From Sporosarcina sp. FSL W8-0480 (lineage in GTDB: Bacteria; Bacillota; Bacilli; Bacillales_A; Planococcaceae), in assembly GCF_037963765.1 (NCBI RefSeq), contig NZ_CP150166.1, forward strand, positions 1-64,000: 64,000 bases of DNA, written 5' to 3'. The translations under genes and the position numbers were made by a program. The notes under the pieces are model-generated. The model saw only the letters and a list, made by a program, of their open reading frames with translations. It was not told the DNA's origin and made no database searches. Every line of letters begins with the position of its first letter. Position 1 is the stretch's first letter. Shown here one piece after another: positions 45,374 to 54,896 of the stretch.

Positions 45374-47041
45374 TTACATTCTTTCTGGTGCGGATACGCC
45401 GATTAGTTTTAGCGCGTTTGCGATCGTTGTGCGTGTTGCTGTTATTAGAGATAGGCGTGCTTCTGATAGATTGCGGTTTTCAGGGTCCAACACTTTTTCC
45501 GCATTGTAGAAGCTATGGAATTCAGCAGCCAACTCTTGGATGTAGATTGTGATCCGGTGCGGAGCGCGCATTCTTGCTGCGTCGCTTACTACACGCGGGA
45601 AGTCGCCGATTTTCTTTAAAAGCGAAGATTCTTTTTCGGATTGCAATAAATTCAAATGCTCCGTTGAAGCTGAAAGTTTTGATTCATCCGCTTGGCGCAG
45701 GATCGAAGAAATCCGTGCATGCGCATATTGCGCGTAGTATACAGGGTTTTCATTCGATTGCGAAATGGCTAAGTCCAAGTCGAAGTCCATTTGTGAATCG
45801 CCGGAACGCATCGCGAAGAAATAACGGACTGCGTCGAGACCTACGTCTTCAACAAGTTCGCGCAATGTGACGGCTTTCCCCGTCCGCTTGCTCATTTTGA
45901 ACTTTTCGCCGTCTTTGTAGAGTTGCACCATTTGCGCAACTTCCACTTCGAGTGTGTCACGATTGTAGCCTAACGCTTCGATCGCCGCTTTCATACGCGG
46001 GATGTAACCGTGGTGGTCGGCACCCCAAATGTTGATGAGCTTGTCGAAACCGCGGCGAAGCTTGTCTTCGTGATACGCGATATCCGGCGTCAAGTACGTA
46101 TATGTGCCGTCATTTTTGATAAGTACACGGTCTTTATCATCCCCGAAAGTTGTAGAGCGGAACCATGTCGCACCGTCTTCTTCGTAAACATGGCCGTTCG
46201 CGCGTAATTTATCGAGCGCGATGCCGATTTTGCCATCTGTATATAGGGAAGTTTCAGAGAACCAGTTATCGAAGCGTACACGGAAATTCTCAAGGTCTTG
46301 CTTCAATTTCGCCAATTCGAAGTTAAGTCCGTACTCTCTGAAGAATTCCTGACGTTCCTTTTCTGATGTGTTTACATATTTATCACCGAATTCTTCCGCC
46401 AATTGCTTGCCGATCTCAATGATGTCTTGGCCACGGTAGCCGTCTTCCGGCATTTCTTTTTCGAGACCCAAAGCCTCGAAGTACCGCGCCTCTACTGATA
46501 AGGCCAAGTTATTCACTTGATTGCCCGCGTCATTGATGTAGTACTCCCTTGATACATCGAAACCTGCGAAATCAAGGATATTGCATAATGAATCCCCGAT
46601 GGACGCACCTCGTGCATGGCCAAGATGCAGGTCACCTGTTGGATTAGCAGAGACGAATTCTACTTGCACTTTCTCATTTTTGCCGTAAGTGGAGCGGCCG
46701 TAGTCTTCCCCTTGGGAAAGAACCGCCGTAACGACTTCACCTAAAGTATCGCTTTTCAGCTTAATGTTGATGAAACCCGGACCTGCGATTTCGACAGATT
46801 GGATAGCTGTTTTGGATATGTCCAGTTTTTCAAGTATTGCTTCAGCAATTGCACGTGGCGGCTTTTTCGCAATTTTCGTCAATTGCATCGCGATGTTTGT
46901 TGCATAATCTCCGTTCTCTTTATTTTTTGGTGTTTCAAGGATGACGTCCGGCATTTCAGCGCTATCGGCTAAAGCTGAAGCGGCTACCGCCTCGCGAAAT
47001 GCTTCTTTGATTTCATGTTGGATTTTTTCAACTGCGTTCAT
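45374..47041 (-). CDS. argS: Arginyl-tRNA synthetase
   Basis: ArgS charges tRNA-Arg. The 555-residue protein has an N-terminal additional domain, the HIGH-type motif [13 protein letters not shown], the KMSK-type motif [12 protein letters not shown], and the C-terminal anticodon-binding (DALR) domain. It begins at the same base where ywiB ends, so the two are coupled, as in B. subtilis. Confidence 0.97.
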   Translation of the reverse strand: MNAVEKIQHEIKEAFREAVAASALADSAEMPDVILETPKNKENGDYATNIAMQLTKIAKKPPRAIAEAILEKLDISKTAIQSVEIAGPGFINIKLKSDTLGEVVTAVLSQGEDYGRSTYGKNEKVQVEFVSANPTGDLHLGHARGASIGDSLCNILDFAGFDVSREYYINDAGNQVNNLALSVEARYFEALGLEKEMPEDGYRGQDIIEIGKQLAEEFGDKYVNTSEKERQEFFREYGLNFELAKLKQDLENFRVRFDNWFSETSLYTDGKIGIALDKLRANGHVYEEDGATWFRSTTFGDDKDRVLIKNDGTYTYLTPDIAYHEDKLRRGFDKLINIWGADHHGYIPRMKAAIEALGYNRDTLEVEVAQMVQLYKDGEKFKMSKRTGKAVTLRELVEDVGLDAVRYFFAMRSGDSQMDFDLDLAISQSNENPVYYAQYAHARISSILRQADESKLSASTEHLNLLQSEKESSLLKKIGDFPRVVSDAARMRAPHRITIYIQELAAEFHSFYNAEKVLDPENRNLSEARLSLITATRTTIANALKLIGVSAPERM

Positions 47042-47463
47042 TATTTTCCCTCCGTGTAGTGAATCGTCATTTCATGTATGCCAAGAAGTGCGTCTTCTGC
47101 ATGCAATTCGTAATGTGCCGTGAATCTGTTTTCCGTCACTTCAAGTTTCGTCGTTTTTACAAATAAGTCAAACGTCGCTGGACCCGCGCCATATGTACCC
47201 GGCCGAATCTCTCCAACTGTGAATGGCAGACGCATTTGAACTGCACCTGTTCTCATGATCAAAGCATCCGGCTTATCCAATTTAACAGTCGTCCTCACTT
47301 GTTGACCGTCCGTATTCTCTTCAAATTGCAAATACGTTTTACCTGCTTTTTCAATCAAAATACCTGAAGCTGTCAGTTCATGGTTATCCGCAGTTTGGCC
47401 ATCGTGCCGGATTGAAGATTGAAGTTGGACCCTTACGTTTCGTCCTTCGCTATTTGATTTCAC
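47041..47463 (-). CDS. ywiB: DUF1934 family protein YwiB
   Basis: This 140-residue beta-barrel-type protein of DUF1934 has the pattern [15 protein letters not shown] seen in YwiB. Its function is unknown. GTG at 47463 is taken as the start, with AAGGGCGGTG upstream; this fits the usual family N-terminus. It overlaps argS by one base. Confidence 0.85.
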   Translation of the reverse strand: MKSNSEGRNVRVQLQSSIRHDGQTADNHELTASGILIEKAGKTYLQFEENTDGQQVRTTVKLDKPDALIMRTGAVQMRLPFTVGEIRPGTYGAGPATFDLFVKTTKLEVTENRFTAHYELHAEDALLGIHEMTIHYTEGK

Positions 47464-47535
47464 ACGTGCACCGCCCTTAAGGTTCAAAATATCTATTCAT
47501 TATATCGTTTTTCCCTCTAGTTATCCAATGGCAAA

Positions 47536-47643
47536 AGCGGAAGGTGGCGTTTAGCGGCGACAGGCATAAGGCGGATCTGCCATACGGCGCTTTTTGCCGT
47601 GCAGCAGAGCTGACTTATGACCCAAGCAGCTGCCACTTGAAGC
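47536..47643. repeat. Nested inverted-repeat element (about 108 bp)
   Basis: Pairs nest outward from a small loop: ACGGC/GCCGT, TCTGC/GCAGA, CATAAG/CTTATG, GTGGC/GCCAC and AGC/GCT. Together they form one long imperfect hairpin. It lies in the 281-base gap between the divergent ywiB and pbpG. I see no protein and no T-run at its ends. It differs in sequence from the elements at 16980 and 25523. Confidence 0.65.
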
Positions 47644-47744
47644 TAAATGAGCTGATGATTATATCATTTTCTCCTGTTTTTTCAGTTTAATCTTCTTCTT
47701 CCTGTTGCATACTGACTGGAAAGAACGGTGGGAGAAGGGATTGC

Positions 47745-49802
47745 ATGAAAAGAGTAGAGTATATAAAGAAGAAAAAGAGACGAGTATTTTTACGACGTTT
47801 TGCTATGCTTGCGATTACAGCGGTGACGGCGTTTTTCACTATGTTTTTATGTCTTCGTCTATACGCACAAATTACAGGCGCTCCTTCTTTAAGCGTCCCT
47901 AAAGCGAGTGTGTTTTTGGATAAGAACGGACGGCAAATTGGCGATAAATTTTCCGAAGAACGGCGGTATTGGGTTGATATTGATGAGATTTCCCCGTTTT
48001 TAATCGATGCCGTAATTGCAACGGAAGATCGGAATTTCTACAATCACAACGGGTTTGATTATAAACGGATTGCTGGAGCAATTTTAAAAGATATTAAAAA
48101 GATGCGAAAAGCGGAAGGTGCGAGCTCCATCACCCAGCAGTATGCCCGTAATTTATTTTTAACATTTGAAAAATCATGGACCCGTAAGATTAAAGAGGCT
48201 TTGTATGCGTATCGGCTTGAAACATTCTATGAGAAAGATGTCATTTTGGAAGGCTATTTAAATACGGTTTACTTCGGTCATGGCATGTATGGTGTTGAGG
48301 CTGCAAGTCGGTATTATTTCGCGAAGTCTGCGAAGGATTTGACGCTTGAGGAATCAGCGGTCATTACGGCAATCGCAAAAGGGCCATCAATCTACTCTCC
48401 ACGTGATAATCCGGAGCGATCGCGGGAACGGCAATTGCTGATCCTTTCGCTGATGAAGAATCAAGGGTTCATCACTGAACAGCAAAGGGACCGTGCGGCG
48501 GACATTGACATTACGCTTAGGACGGATGACTGGGCCGATATGAAGCGGATCGCCCCATACTTCCTTGATGAAGTTTGGAAGGAAGCAGAGCAGATTTTGA
48601 GCAAAAAAGGACGCTATCCAGCTGAAGGCGGTTGGACAATCCGGACGACCCTTGACCCGCATCATCAGAAGACAGCCGAGGAATACATCGCGAAATATAT
48701 GCCTGACAGTGAGCTACAGGTTGGATTTATGTCGATTGAGACCGAGACTGGGGCCATCACATCGTTAGTCGGGGGTGTGAATTATTCGGAAAGCCCATTC
48801 AACAGGGTGACGCAAGCGAAACGGCAGCCCGGTTCTGCGATGAAACCGATATTATATGCCGCGGCGCTTGAGGACGGTTACAACCCGTTGACATTCAAAT
48901 CGACGGAACGGACTGTTTTCACTTATGATGAAGGACGCTCCACTTATGAACCGAAAAACGTAAATGGAAAATTCGCTGGCCATCCGATTTCCCTTGCCCA
49001 GGCACTTGCCATTTCGGATAATATTTATGCCGTAAAAACGCTTGAGGATATCGGATATAAGAAATTCAATAAAATGGCGGAGCGCCTCGGGATAAACGTC
49101 AAATTCCAAGAATCCCCTGCCGTCGCATTAGGGACAACCGAGGTTTCATTGTTGGACATGACTAATGCTTACAACAGAATCGCTTCAGGTGGATTGCAAG
49201 TCGAACCTACAACGATTTTATCCATTACGGATTCGAATGGAAAAACGGTATATGAACAGCCGAAGAAGAGTACGAAGCGCGTCATCACCGAACAGGATGC
49301 ATTTGTACTTACCCACTTACTGACAGGCATGTTCGACCCCGTTTTCAATGATTATTCCGTTGCAACCGGTCTCTCCATGCGGTCTAAGCAAAGCAGACCT
49401 TACGCTGCAAAATCGGGCACTACTATTTCAGATCAATACCTTATTGGGTTCACCCCGTCTCTCACTGCCGGAATTTGGACCGGATATGATGTTGGGCAAC
49501 AACTGACGGACCTGCAGGATAAAGCAGCTTCCAAGAAAATTTGGATCGACTTCATGGAGACGGTGCATGCCGGAAAAGCACCCGAGCCATTCATCCCACC
49601 GAAAGGCGTTAGCAGTATAAAAGTCGATATCGAAACGGGCGGCATCGCGGTCAACGAATGTCCGAAACAGCGTCTAATGTACTTGAAGGAGAAAGACATG
49701 CCACAGAAACTTTGTACGGACAAGAATTTACGTGAACAGAATAACGGTGAGGATAGTGAATCAGGAACTTTTGAGCTGTTTCCGTTTTCGTTTTTTGAAT
49801 GA
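47745..49802 (+). CDS. pbpG: Class A penicillin-binding protein (PbpG/YwhE type)
   Basis: This bifunctional peptidoglycan synthase has 685 residues. It has a basic cytosolic start and one membrane anchor (about 19-43), then a GT51 glycosyltransferase with the catalytic Glu in IATEDRNFYNH and SSITQQYARN. The transpeptidase domain has SxxK in PGSAMKP, SDN and KSGTT. The C-terminus has two cysteines (NECPKQ, KLCTDK). Next to ywhD it corresponds to B. subtilis pbpG (PBP2d), which is sporulation-specific there. GGGAGAAGGG precedes the ATG. Confidence 0.9.
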   Translation: MKRVEYIKKKKRRVFLRRFAMLAITAVTAFFTMFLCLRLYAQITGAPSLSVPKASVFLDKNGRQIGDKFSEERRYWVDIDEISPFLIDAVIATEDRNFYNHNGFDYKRIAGAILKDIKKMRKAEGASSITQQYARNLFLTFEKSWTRKIKEALYAYRLETFYEKDVILEGYLNTVYFGHGMYGVEAASRYYFAKSAKDLTLEESAVITAIAKGPSIYSPRDNPERSRERQLLILSLMKNQGFITEQQRDRAADIDITLRTDDWADMKRIAPYFLDEVWKEAEQILSKKGRYPAEGGWTIRTTLDPHHQKTAEEYIAKYMPDSELQVGFMSIETETGAITSLVGGVNYSESPFNRVTQAKRQPGSAMKPILYAAALEDGYNPLTFKSTERTVFTYDEGRSTYEPKNVNGKFAGHPISLAQALAISDNIYAVKTLEDIGYKKFNKMAERLGINVKFQESPAVALGTTEVSLLDMTNAYNRIASGGLQVEPTTILSITDSNGKTVYEQPKKSTKRVITEQDAFVLTHLLTGMFDPVFNDYSVATGLSMRSKQSRPYAAKSGTTISDQYLIGFTPSLTAGIWTGYDVGQQLTDLQDKAASKKIWIDFMETVHAGKAPEPFIPPKGVSSIKVDIETGGIAVNECPKQRLMYLKEKDMPQKLCTDKNLREQNNGEDSESGTFELFPFSFFE

Positions 49803-49918
49803 GAAGTTTTTGTAGATTAATGAGAACTCTCCGGCTGGGAACGAGAACTCTTTGCCAAATAACGAGAACTCCCCTGCCGGGAACGAGAACTCTTTGACAA
49901 TAAACGAGAACTCACTTT
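49801..49918 (+). repeat. Tandem array, family R3, five full 21-base units plus one partial
   Basis: GAGAACTC recurs at 49822, 49843, 49864, 49885 and 49906, 21 bases apart. A degenerate unit (gagaagt) at 49801 is in phase and overlaps the pbpG stop codon. Contexts alternate between ggctggga/ctgccggg and tttg types. Confidence 0.93.
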
Positions 49919-49954
49919 GCGCAAACGCGCCCCGGCACTTCATTAACAATCAAA

Positions 49955-50000
49955 AAAGCTTTGCCTTCCGAAGTTCATCGGAGAGGCAAAGCTTTTTTAC
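49955..50000. terminator. Shared terminator of pbpG and ywhD
   Basis: AAAAAGCTTTGCC / GGCAAAGCTTTTTT around a 17-base loop has A/T runs on both sides, so it can work in both directions between the converging genes. Confidence 0.88.
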
Positions 50001-50182
50001 CGTCGAATGCAGTCTGTCTTCTGATGGACCATTGCTTGGGTTGGTAATGAACCAGCATTTGACAGAATTTACAAATTCCGGTTGTCCTAGCTTACAAGTG
50101 CAAGCTGTAGTTTCAGTGTACTTCCTTTTGAACTTACATTCAACCTTGGAAGCTACTGTACAGGGCAAATTTCACAGTTTGT

Positions 50183-50713
50183 TCATAATTCGGGTGAATC
50201 TACGCCTAAATCGATGTGTAATTTCGGTTCGCTTCTGTCCCACATCTCTTTATTATGGCTCGATAGAAAATCGGAAAGAATCTTTTTCGACTTATCATCC
50301 ATGAAGTCGACCATAATATGCCGCTTCATTGACTTATCCATTCTATTGACGTGGTCAGCAAGAATCTTATATCCTCTGCGTTTCTCCTTGTTAACGACCA
50401 TTTCACAGGCAGTGACTCCGGCATAATATGGACCCTCTTCCTTGAAGTCGATCGTGACCCAGACGAGCCAGTATGGTTTGCCGCCTTCGGAATCTTCGCG
50501 GTTCGTCGTGAACTTGACACCGCGTTCCGTGTCACTGCGAGCATGCATCGCACCAATTTCAATCCGCGCCTCTTCTTCTTCGATGTCGACGATTACCGGT
50601 GAGACGTTTTCGAGTGACAGTGATCCGATTCCGAACCCTTTATGTCCATCGGTTGGATCATCTTTTATAATCGTAAATCCTATTTTCGATTTTGGTTTTT
50701 GCTCATTCGTCAT
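50183..50713 (-). CDS. ywhD: YwhD family protein
   Basis: This 176-residue protein of the YwhD family has no known function. It contains FTIIKDDPTDGHKGFGIGSLSLENV and a C-terminal SKKILSDFLSSHNKEMW. The ATG at 50713 is set by GGGAGGGGTTATAGAA upstream. It is divergent from ywhB, as in the Bacillus order. Confidence 0.87.
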   Translation of the reverse strand: MTNEQKPKSKIGFTIIKDDPTDGHKGFGIGSLSLENVSPVIVDIEEEEARIEIGAMHARSDTERGVKFTTNREDSEGGKPYWLVWVTIDFKEEGPYYAGVTACEMVVNKEKRRGYKILADHVNRMDKSMKRHIMVDFMDDKSKKILSDFLSSHNKEMWDRSEPKLHIDLGVDSPEL

Positions 50714-50781
50714 TTCTATAACCCCTCCCATTCTGCTATTATATACACTATACCCAAATTTGAGCGAAAGGGGGAAATAGT

Positions 50782-50970
50782 ATGCCATATGTAACTGTGA
50801 AAATGTTAGAGGGCCGTACGGAAGAGCAGAAGCGCGAACTGTGCGAGAAAGTGACTGCGGTTGTTGCAGAAACGACAGGTGCTCCTGCGGAGAAGGTTGT
50901 AGTTTTTATTGAGGAAATGCCGAAAAACCATTATGCGATGGGCGGTAAACGTTTAAGTGATGTTGAGTGA
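50782..50970 (+). CDS. ywhB: 4-oxalocrotonate tautomerase family protein
   Basis: This is a 62-residue tautomerase with the catalytic Pro as second residue (MPYVTVKMLEGR) and Arg12, the small 4-OT fold. The physiological substrate in Bacillales is unknown. AAAGGGGGAAATAGT precedes the ATG, and a strong terminator follows. Confidence 0.92.
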   Translation: MPYVTVKMLEGRTEEQKRELCEKVTAVVAETTGAPAEKVVVFIEEMPKNHYAMGGKRLSDVE

Positions 50971-50975
50971 TGGAG

Positions 50976-51009
50976 CGATGCGAGAACTTGATTCTCACAT
51001 CGTTTTTTT
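50976..51009 (+). terminator. ywhB terminator
   Basis: CGATG-c-GAGAA / TTCTC-a-CATCG is followed by seven Ts. Confidence 0.9.
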
Positions 51010-51025
51010 GTTGGTTGATTCAATT

Positions 51026-51052
51026 AAAAAAATCCCCTCGGAAAAGGGGATT
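51026..51052 (-). terminator. ywgA terminator
   Basis: AATCCCC (51031-51037) / GGGGATT (51046-51052) is followed on the minus strand by TTTTT. Confidence 0.88.
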
Positions 51053-51055
51053 CCA

Positions 51056-51568
51056 CTACTGCACGACTGCCGAACATGTTGGGAGTTCAGCGATGAATGC
51101 GAAGGCGTCGATCATTTCGTCTTCGCTGAAGTTTAATTTATTCTTCACGATATGCACTTTGGCGATTTGCTCGTCCTTTGGGAGGTAATCAAAATAGAGC
51201 AAGGTGGAAACCAGTTCAAGAAATCTTGAGCTTTTTCCGTTCAGTCTGTTGAGGAGATCGCCTAAACTTGCGTGTGGCGACTCCGCCATTTCGACGAAAC
51301 GCTCGCCTTCTTCCGTTACATTATAGCTATATTGGACATAAGAACCTTTATCTTCACATCTTTCTGCGAGGAAGCCCATTTCGCAAAGCTCCTCGACTCG
51401 GAGCGTCAACTCCTCCGAATATGGTCCGTACATATGCAGTTCATATTTTTCAGCAAAAGGGAAATCCATCTTTTTGGCGATGTAGATCATCTTTTGCAAC
51501 TTTTTCCTTCCGTTCACTTCATTTGCCATGGCAATGAATTGCACGATCTTGGCATGTTCTTGCAACAA
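51056..51568 (-). CDS. ywgA: YwgA family protein
   Basis: This is a 170-residue protein of unknown function. It looks like a winged-helix fold: KKLQKMIYIAKKMDFPFAEKYELHMYGPYS resembles the YwgA/Panacea-type region, followed by ELTLRVEELCEMGFLAER. It follows the HD hydrolase gene by 16 bases and is probably cotranscribed with it, as in B. subtilis. Confidence 0.82.
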   Translation of the reverse strand: MLQEHAKIVQFIAMANEVNGRKKLQKMIYIAKKMDFPFAEKYELHMYGPYSEELTLRVEELCEMGFLAERCEDKGSYVQYSYNVTEEGERFVEMAESPHASLGDLLNRLNGKSSRFLELVSTLLYFDYLPKDEQIAKVHIVKNKLNFSEDEMIDAFAFIAELPTCSAVVQ

Positions 51569-51584
51569 GCCACTTCACTCCTTC

Positions 51585-52883
51585 CTACCCTCTTAACATC
51601 CGTAAAATTTTATCGTATAAAGGGTTTTCATCCCTTTTTGCAGCCAACAGATCCTCGGGAAAATAAATTTTATGGTCGGTTCTTCGTTTACCTGATATCG
51701 CATCGACAATTTCTGACGAACGGGATAACTCTCTCAGCTCCCCGTTTGGCATCTGCAAGTAAATTGGCACGCGTTCATTTTCTTCCCCAGGACGATAGAA
51801 ATCATACGGGAGATCTGAAGATGAATCTGTGACAAGATAATATTCAGGATTCAGGCCTGCTTCTTTGAATAGCTTTTCAAGTTCGCCGATTTTCCGGTAT
51901 TCCGTTGCAGGGTCGAATTCGGCGTATTGAAATAGACGGCGATTCAGGAAGCGATCGCAAAGATCTGCCAAGATTTCGTCTTCTTCATTGCGCCACCATT
52001 GGAAATAGGTCATCAGCACACCTTCATCCAACGATATGTACTCTTCAAGCCCGAATGTCCGATCGAAAAACGATCTGAATTGGACAGGCTCGTAAGTAAA
52101 CTGGTAACCGCTGCTATGTAGATGTCGTGCGCGATGCAGGATTTTGATCAAGATGACCTCTGCACTACGCGAAACTGGGTGGAAGTAGACTTGCCAATAC
52201 ATTTGGTAGCGGCTCATTATATAGTCTTCCACCGCGTGCATTCCACTAAACTTAATAACTACTTGCTCCTCGGCCGGACGCATGACTCGAAGTATTCGCT
52301 CCATGTCGAAATGACCGTAGGATACGCCTGTGTAATAGGCGTCCCGCTGCAAATAATCCATTCTGTCTGCGTCAATTTGGCTTGAAATGAGGCTGACGAC
52401 AAGCTTGTCCGGATAAGTCTTTCCGATGACGTCTGCAATTTGTTGAGGAAAGTCCGGTGAGACGCGGCGAAGGACTTCATTCACTTCCGTGTCTCCTGTC
52501 AGGATATCTTGCGTGAACTTCTCATGGTCAAGAGCGAATACCTTTTCAAACGCATGGGAAAACGGGCCATGTCCGAGGTCATGCAACAAGGCTGCGCAAA
52601 GTGTCAGTAATCGTTCTTCGGCATTCCATTCCTTCTGCCCGCTAAAACCGTCATCAATGATCCGCCTCACAATTTCATAGACGCCTAACGAGTGTTGAAA
52701 ACGGCTGTGCTCCGCCCCGTGGAAGACGAGGTAGGTCGTCCCTAACTGCCGAATCCTGCGAAGCCGCTGGAATTCCCGCGTGCCGATAACGTCCCAAATA
52801 ACTTTGTCGCGCACATGGATATACCGGTGGACCGGATCCTTGAATACTTTCTCTTCGAAAAGCTTTTCATTTTTATAGTCCAA
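51585..52883 (-). CDS. ywfO: HD-domain phosphohydrolase (YwfO type)
   Basis: This 432-residue HD-superfamily protein has metal ligands His in HSRFQHSLG, His-Asp in ALLHDLGHGPFSH, and Asp in DRMDYLQRDAYYTG. The pattern matches SAMHD1/dGTPase-like enzymes, which hydrolyse dNTPs or GTP/(p)ppGpp-like nucleotides. B. subtilis YwfO is the positional equivalent. The substrate is inferred from family only. Confidence 0.88.
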   Translation of the reverse strand: MDYKNEKLFEEKVFKDPVHRYIHVRDKVIWDVIGTREFQRLRRIRQLGTTYLVFHGAEHSRFQHSLGVYEIVRRIIDDGFSGQKEWNAEERLLTLCAALLHDLGHGPFSHAFEKVFALDHEKFTQDILTGDTEVNEVLRRVSPDFPQQIADVIGKTYPDKLVVSLISSQIDADRMDYLQRDAYYTGVSYGHFDMERILRVMRPAEEQVVIKFSGMHAVEDYIMSRYQMYWQVYFHPVSRSAEVILIKILHRARHLHSSGYQFTYEPVQFRSFFDRTFGLEEYISLDEGVLMTYFQWWRNEEDEILADLCDRFLNRRLFQYAEFDPATEYRKIGELEKLFKEAGLNPEYYLVTDSSSDLPYDFYRPGEENERVPIYLQMPNGELRELSRSSEIVDAISGKRRTDHKIYFPEDLLAAKRDENPLYDKILRMLRG

Positions 52884-53078
52884 TTTTCATCCACCTCCAC
52901 CGATGCTTTTCTTAAGTATATCAAAAACTTAATAAGGTGGAAGATGAGAAAAGGACGGTTTTCTTATAAAGAGCTTTATATTTTTTGGAAAGTGTTCCAG
53001 TTTGAATGAATAAAAGGATTCAACACTGTCCACACTGACCGTAAGTAAGAGACTATGAACATGGCAGGAGGCAAGGAG

Positions 53079-53714
53079 ATGGTGAAAGTTAGACAGGATG
53101 CTTGGCTCGAGGAAAATGATATTTTATTAGCCGAGACGGTTTTGCGGCATGTCCGGGAAGGCAGTACACAACTAAGCGCATTCGAAGAAGTGGGCGATGC
53201 CCTTAATAGGACAGCAGCCGCTTGCGGATTCAGATGGAATGCAGTCGTTCGCCGCGATTACGAGAAAGAGTTAGCTGAGGCGAAAAAGGAACGAAAACAG
53301 GCAATGCGCGTGTTAGGCGCTGATTTCAAGCGTCGCAGCCAACAGCTATATAGCCCTTTGACAGGGGATGATCAGGAGGAGCGGACACCTGTCCCACTAT
53401 CCGCTTTATCCCTTGATACCGTGATTGCTTATTTAATTCGTTTACATCATAGCGGCGGAGGCGACTCTGAATCACTCAGATGGAAGCAGACTGCCAAAAT
53501 CGCAAATGATAAAGTCGAAACTCTTCAAAAAGAGATTGAAAAGCTTCAACAGGAGAATAAAACCTTGAGAAGCGACTACGAACAGTTCGTGCAGATTATG
53601 AACCGTGCCCGTAGATTAGTTACTTTGGATGATGACACCGAGCGTACCGCCCCAGTCTTCACGATGGAGCGCAATGGCAATCTCGTATCAAAAGAACCGC
53701 CGATCAATCACTGA
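53079..53714 (+). CDS. rsfA: Prespore-specific regulator RsfA
   Basis: RsfA tunes sigma-F-dependent genes in the forespore. The 211-residue protein has an N-terminal Myb/SANT-like DNA-binding domain (WLEENDILLAETVLRHVREGSTQ, about 6-65) and a C-terminal coiled coil (IEKLQQENKTLRSDYEQF, about 150-175). The ATG at 53079 follows AGGAGG at seven bases. A confident sigma-F promoter was not found upstream. Confidence 0.9.
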   Translation: MVKVRQDAWLEENDILLAETVLRHVREGSTQLSAFEEVGDALNRTAAACGFRWNAVVRRDYEKELAEAKKERKQAMRVLGADFKRRSQQLYSPLTGDDQEERTPVPLSALSLDTVIAYLIRLHHSGGGDSESLRWKQTAKIANDKVETLQKEIEKLQQENKTLRSDYEQFVQIMNRARRLVTLDDDTERTAPVFTMERNGNLVSKEPPINH

Positions 53715-53729
53715 TCTGGCGGTTTTTTT
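53696..53729 (+). terminator. rsfA terminator
   Basis: ACCGCC-GATC / GATC-t-GGCGGT is followed by seven Ts; the stop codon is inside the loop side of the hairpin. Confidence 0.88.
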
Positions 53730-53740
53730 GGGAGTCGCGG

Positions 53741-53880
53741 ATGCGTTTATGCGTGAGTCCGCGGGTTTATGCGTGAATCCTGCGATTTATGCGTGAGTCC
53801 GCGGGTTTATGCGTGTATCCTGCGATTTATGCGTGAGTCCGCGGGTTTATGCGGATTTCGCGTGATTTATGCGTTTTTAA
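53741..53880 (+). repeat. Tandem array, family R2, seven 20-base units
   Basis: Seven units of exactly 20 bases (53741 to 53880) have the core GTTTATGCGTG/GATTTATGCGTG. Two flank types alternate: gagtccgcgg and aatcctgcga. The array runs from the rsfA terminator to the lipL stop codon (53877-53879), which lies in its last unit. Confidence 0.95.
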
Positions 53881-54710
53881 CCTTTTGCAAGCATTTTTTG
53901 ATTTCGATCGACGACGCGATTCAAGTAGAACAGATAGAGTTCCATTTCTTCCGGTGTTAGGCCGGTCATTTGAATTTCTTCTGTTGATAGTGCTTGGAGC
54001 AGTAGCTGGACGCGGATGTTGACGTCGCTGACAGTTAGTTGTTGTCCTAACAGTTCCGACAAGGATGCCATTACTTCCGGCTGAATTTTTGGATAGGTGA
54101 ATTTCGTCTGCTCACCCCGCAGGCCGTTTTCATATAAATCGCGTATTAGTTCTGCACGCTTGGCGCCGCTCCCTTCCACGCATAAATACACTTGGACAGC
54201 GACGCCTTGCCGAAGTCTTCTTTGGGATATCCCGGCGAACTTGCGGCCGCCAATGCTTAAGTCATACGTGCCAGGACAATAGGAGCCGACAATTTCATAG
54301 GCTTCTATTTGGTCTGCTGCTTCCGGAAACAGCATCTGGACAAAGCTGAGCATTGATTCATAACCTTCCGGAATATCGATGGAACCGTCTTGTTCGGATA
54401 GAATAATTGAGATATTGAGTACGCCTTCGTCAAGTACAACTGCAAGACCGCCGGAATTACGAACAATTGTTTTATAACCCGCTTCGTGTAGGGACGGCAA
54501 TGCGTCGTCAATATGTGGCAAACGTTGATCCTGAATTCCAAGGACGATTGTTTCGTCATGCACCCACGTACGGACTGTCGGTACGGTCAATTTTTGGCCG
54601 ACGAGATGGCAGAGCGTGTCATCCATTGCGAAGGATTCAAGGGCTGAGCGATTTATTGCAATCATCGATTCGTCGATGAAGCGCCATTTTGGTAATAGTA
54701 AATTGGACAT
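53877..54710 (-). CDS. lipL: Octanoyl-[GcvH]:protein N-octanoyltransferase
   Basis: LipL moves octanoyl groups from GcvH to E2 subunits in Gram-positive lipoate synthesis. The 277-residue protein has the lipoate-ligase fold with RNSGGLAVVLDEGVLN and the catalytic Cys in GSYCPGTYDL, followed by GGRKFAGISQRR. The ATG at 54710 follows ATAGGAGACAATGAA. It is convergent with rsfA and divergent from hemQ, as in B. subtilis. Confidence 0.93.
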   Translation of the reverse strand: MSNLLLPKWRFIDESMIAINRSALESFAMDDTLCHLVGQKLTVPTVRTWVHDETIVLGIQDQRLPHIDDALPSLHEAGYKTIVRNSGGLAVVLDEGVLNISIILSEQDGSIDIPEGYESMLSFVQMLFPEAADQIEAYEIVGSYCPGTYDLSIGGRKFAGISQRRLRQGVAVQVYLCVEGSGAKRAELIRDLYENGLRGEQTKFTYPKIQPEVMASLSELLGQQLTVSDVNIRVQLLLQALSTEEIQMTGLTPEEMELYLFYLNRVVDRNQKMLAKG

Positions 54711-54896
54711 TTCATTGTCTCCTATAGTTGTTAAATCGTTTTTTTCCGCTATAAGCATACACCAGATTAGGCTTGCGGAACAGCTATACACTTCTTGTCG
54801 ATTATGTGAAGTCGACAGCTCAGAATCATGTTTTTGTTTCTCTTGTGTTAGACTATGGGGAGAAGTAAATCAACGTATAAAGGAGTTTGAATTCAT

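Noticed and set aside
49950..50168. Small minus-strand frame of 72 codons downstream of ywhD with four cysteines
   Set aside because: It would start at TTG without a ribosome site and its end runs through the shared pbpG/ywhD terminator.
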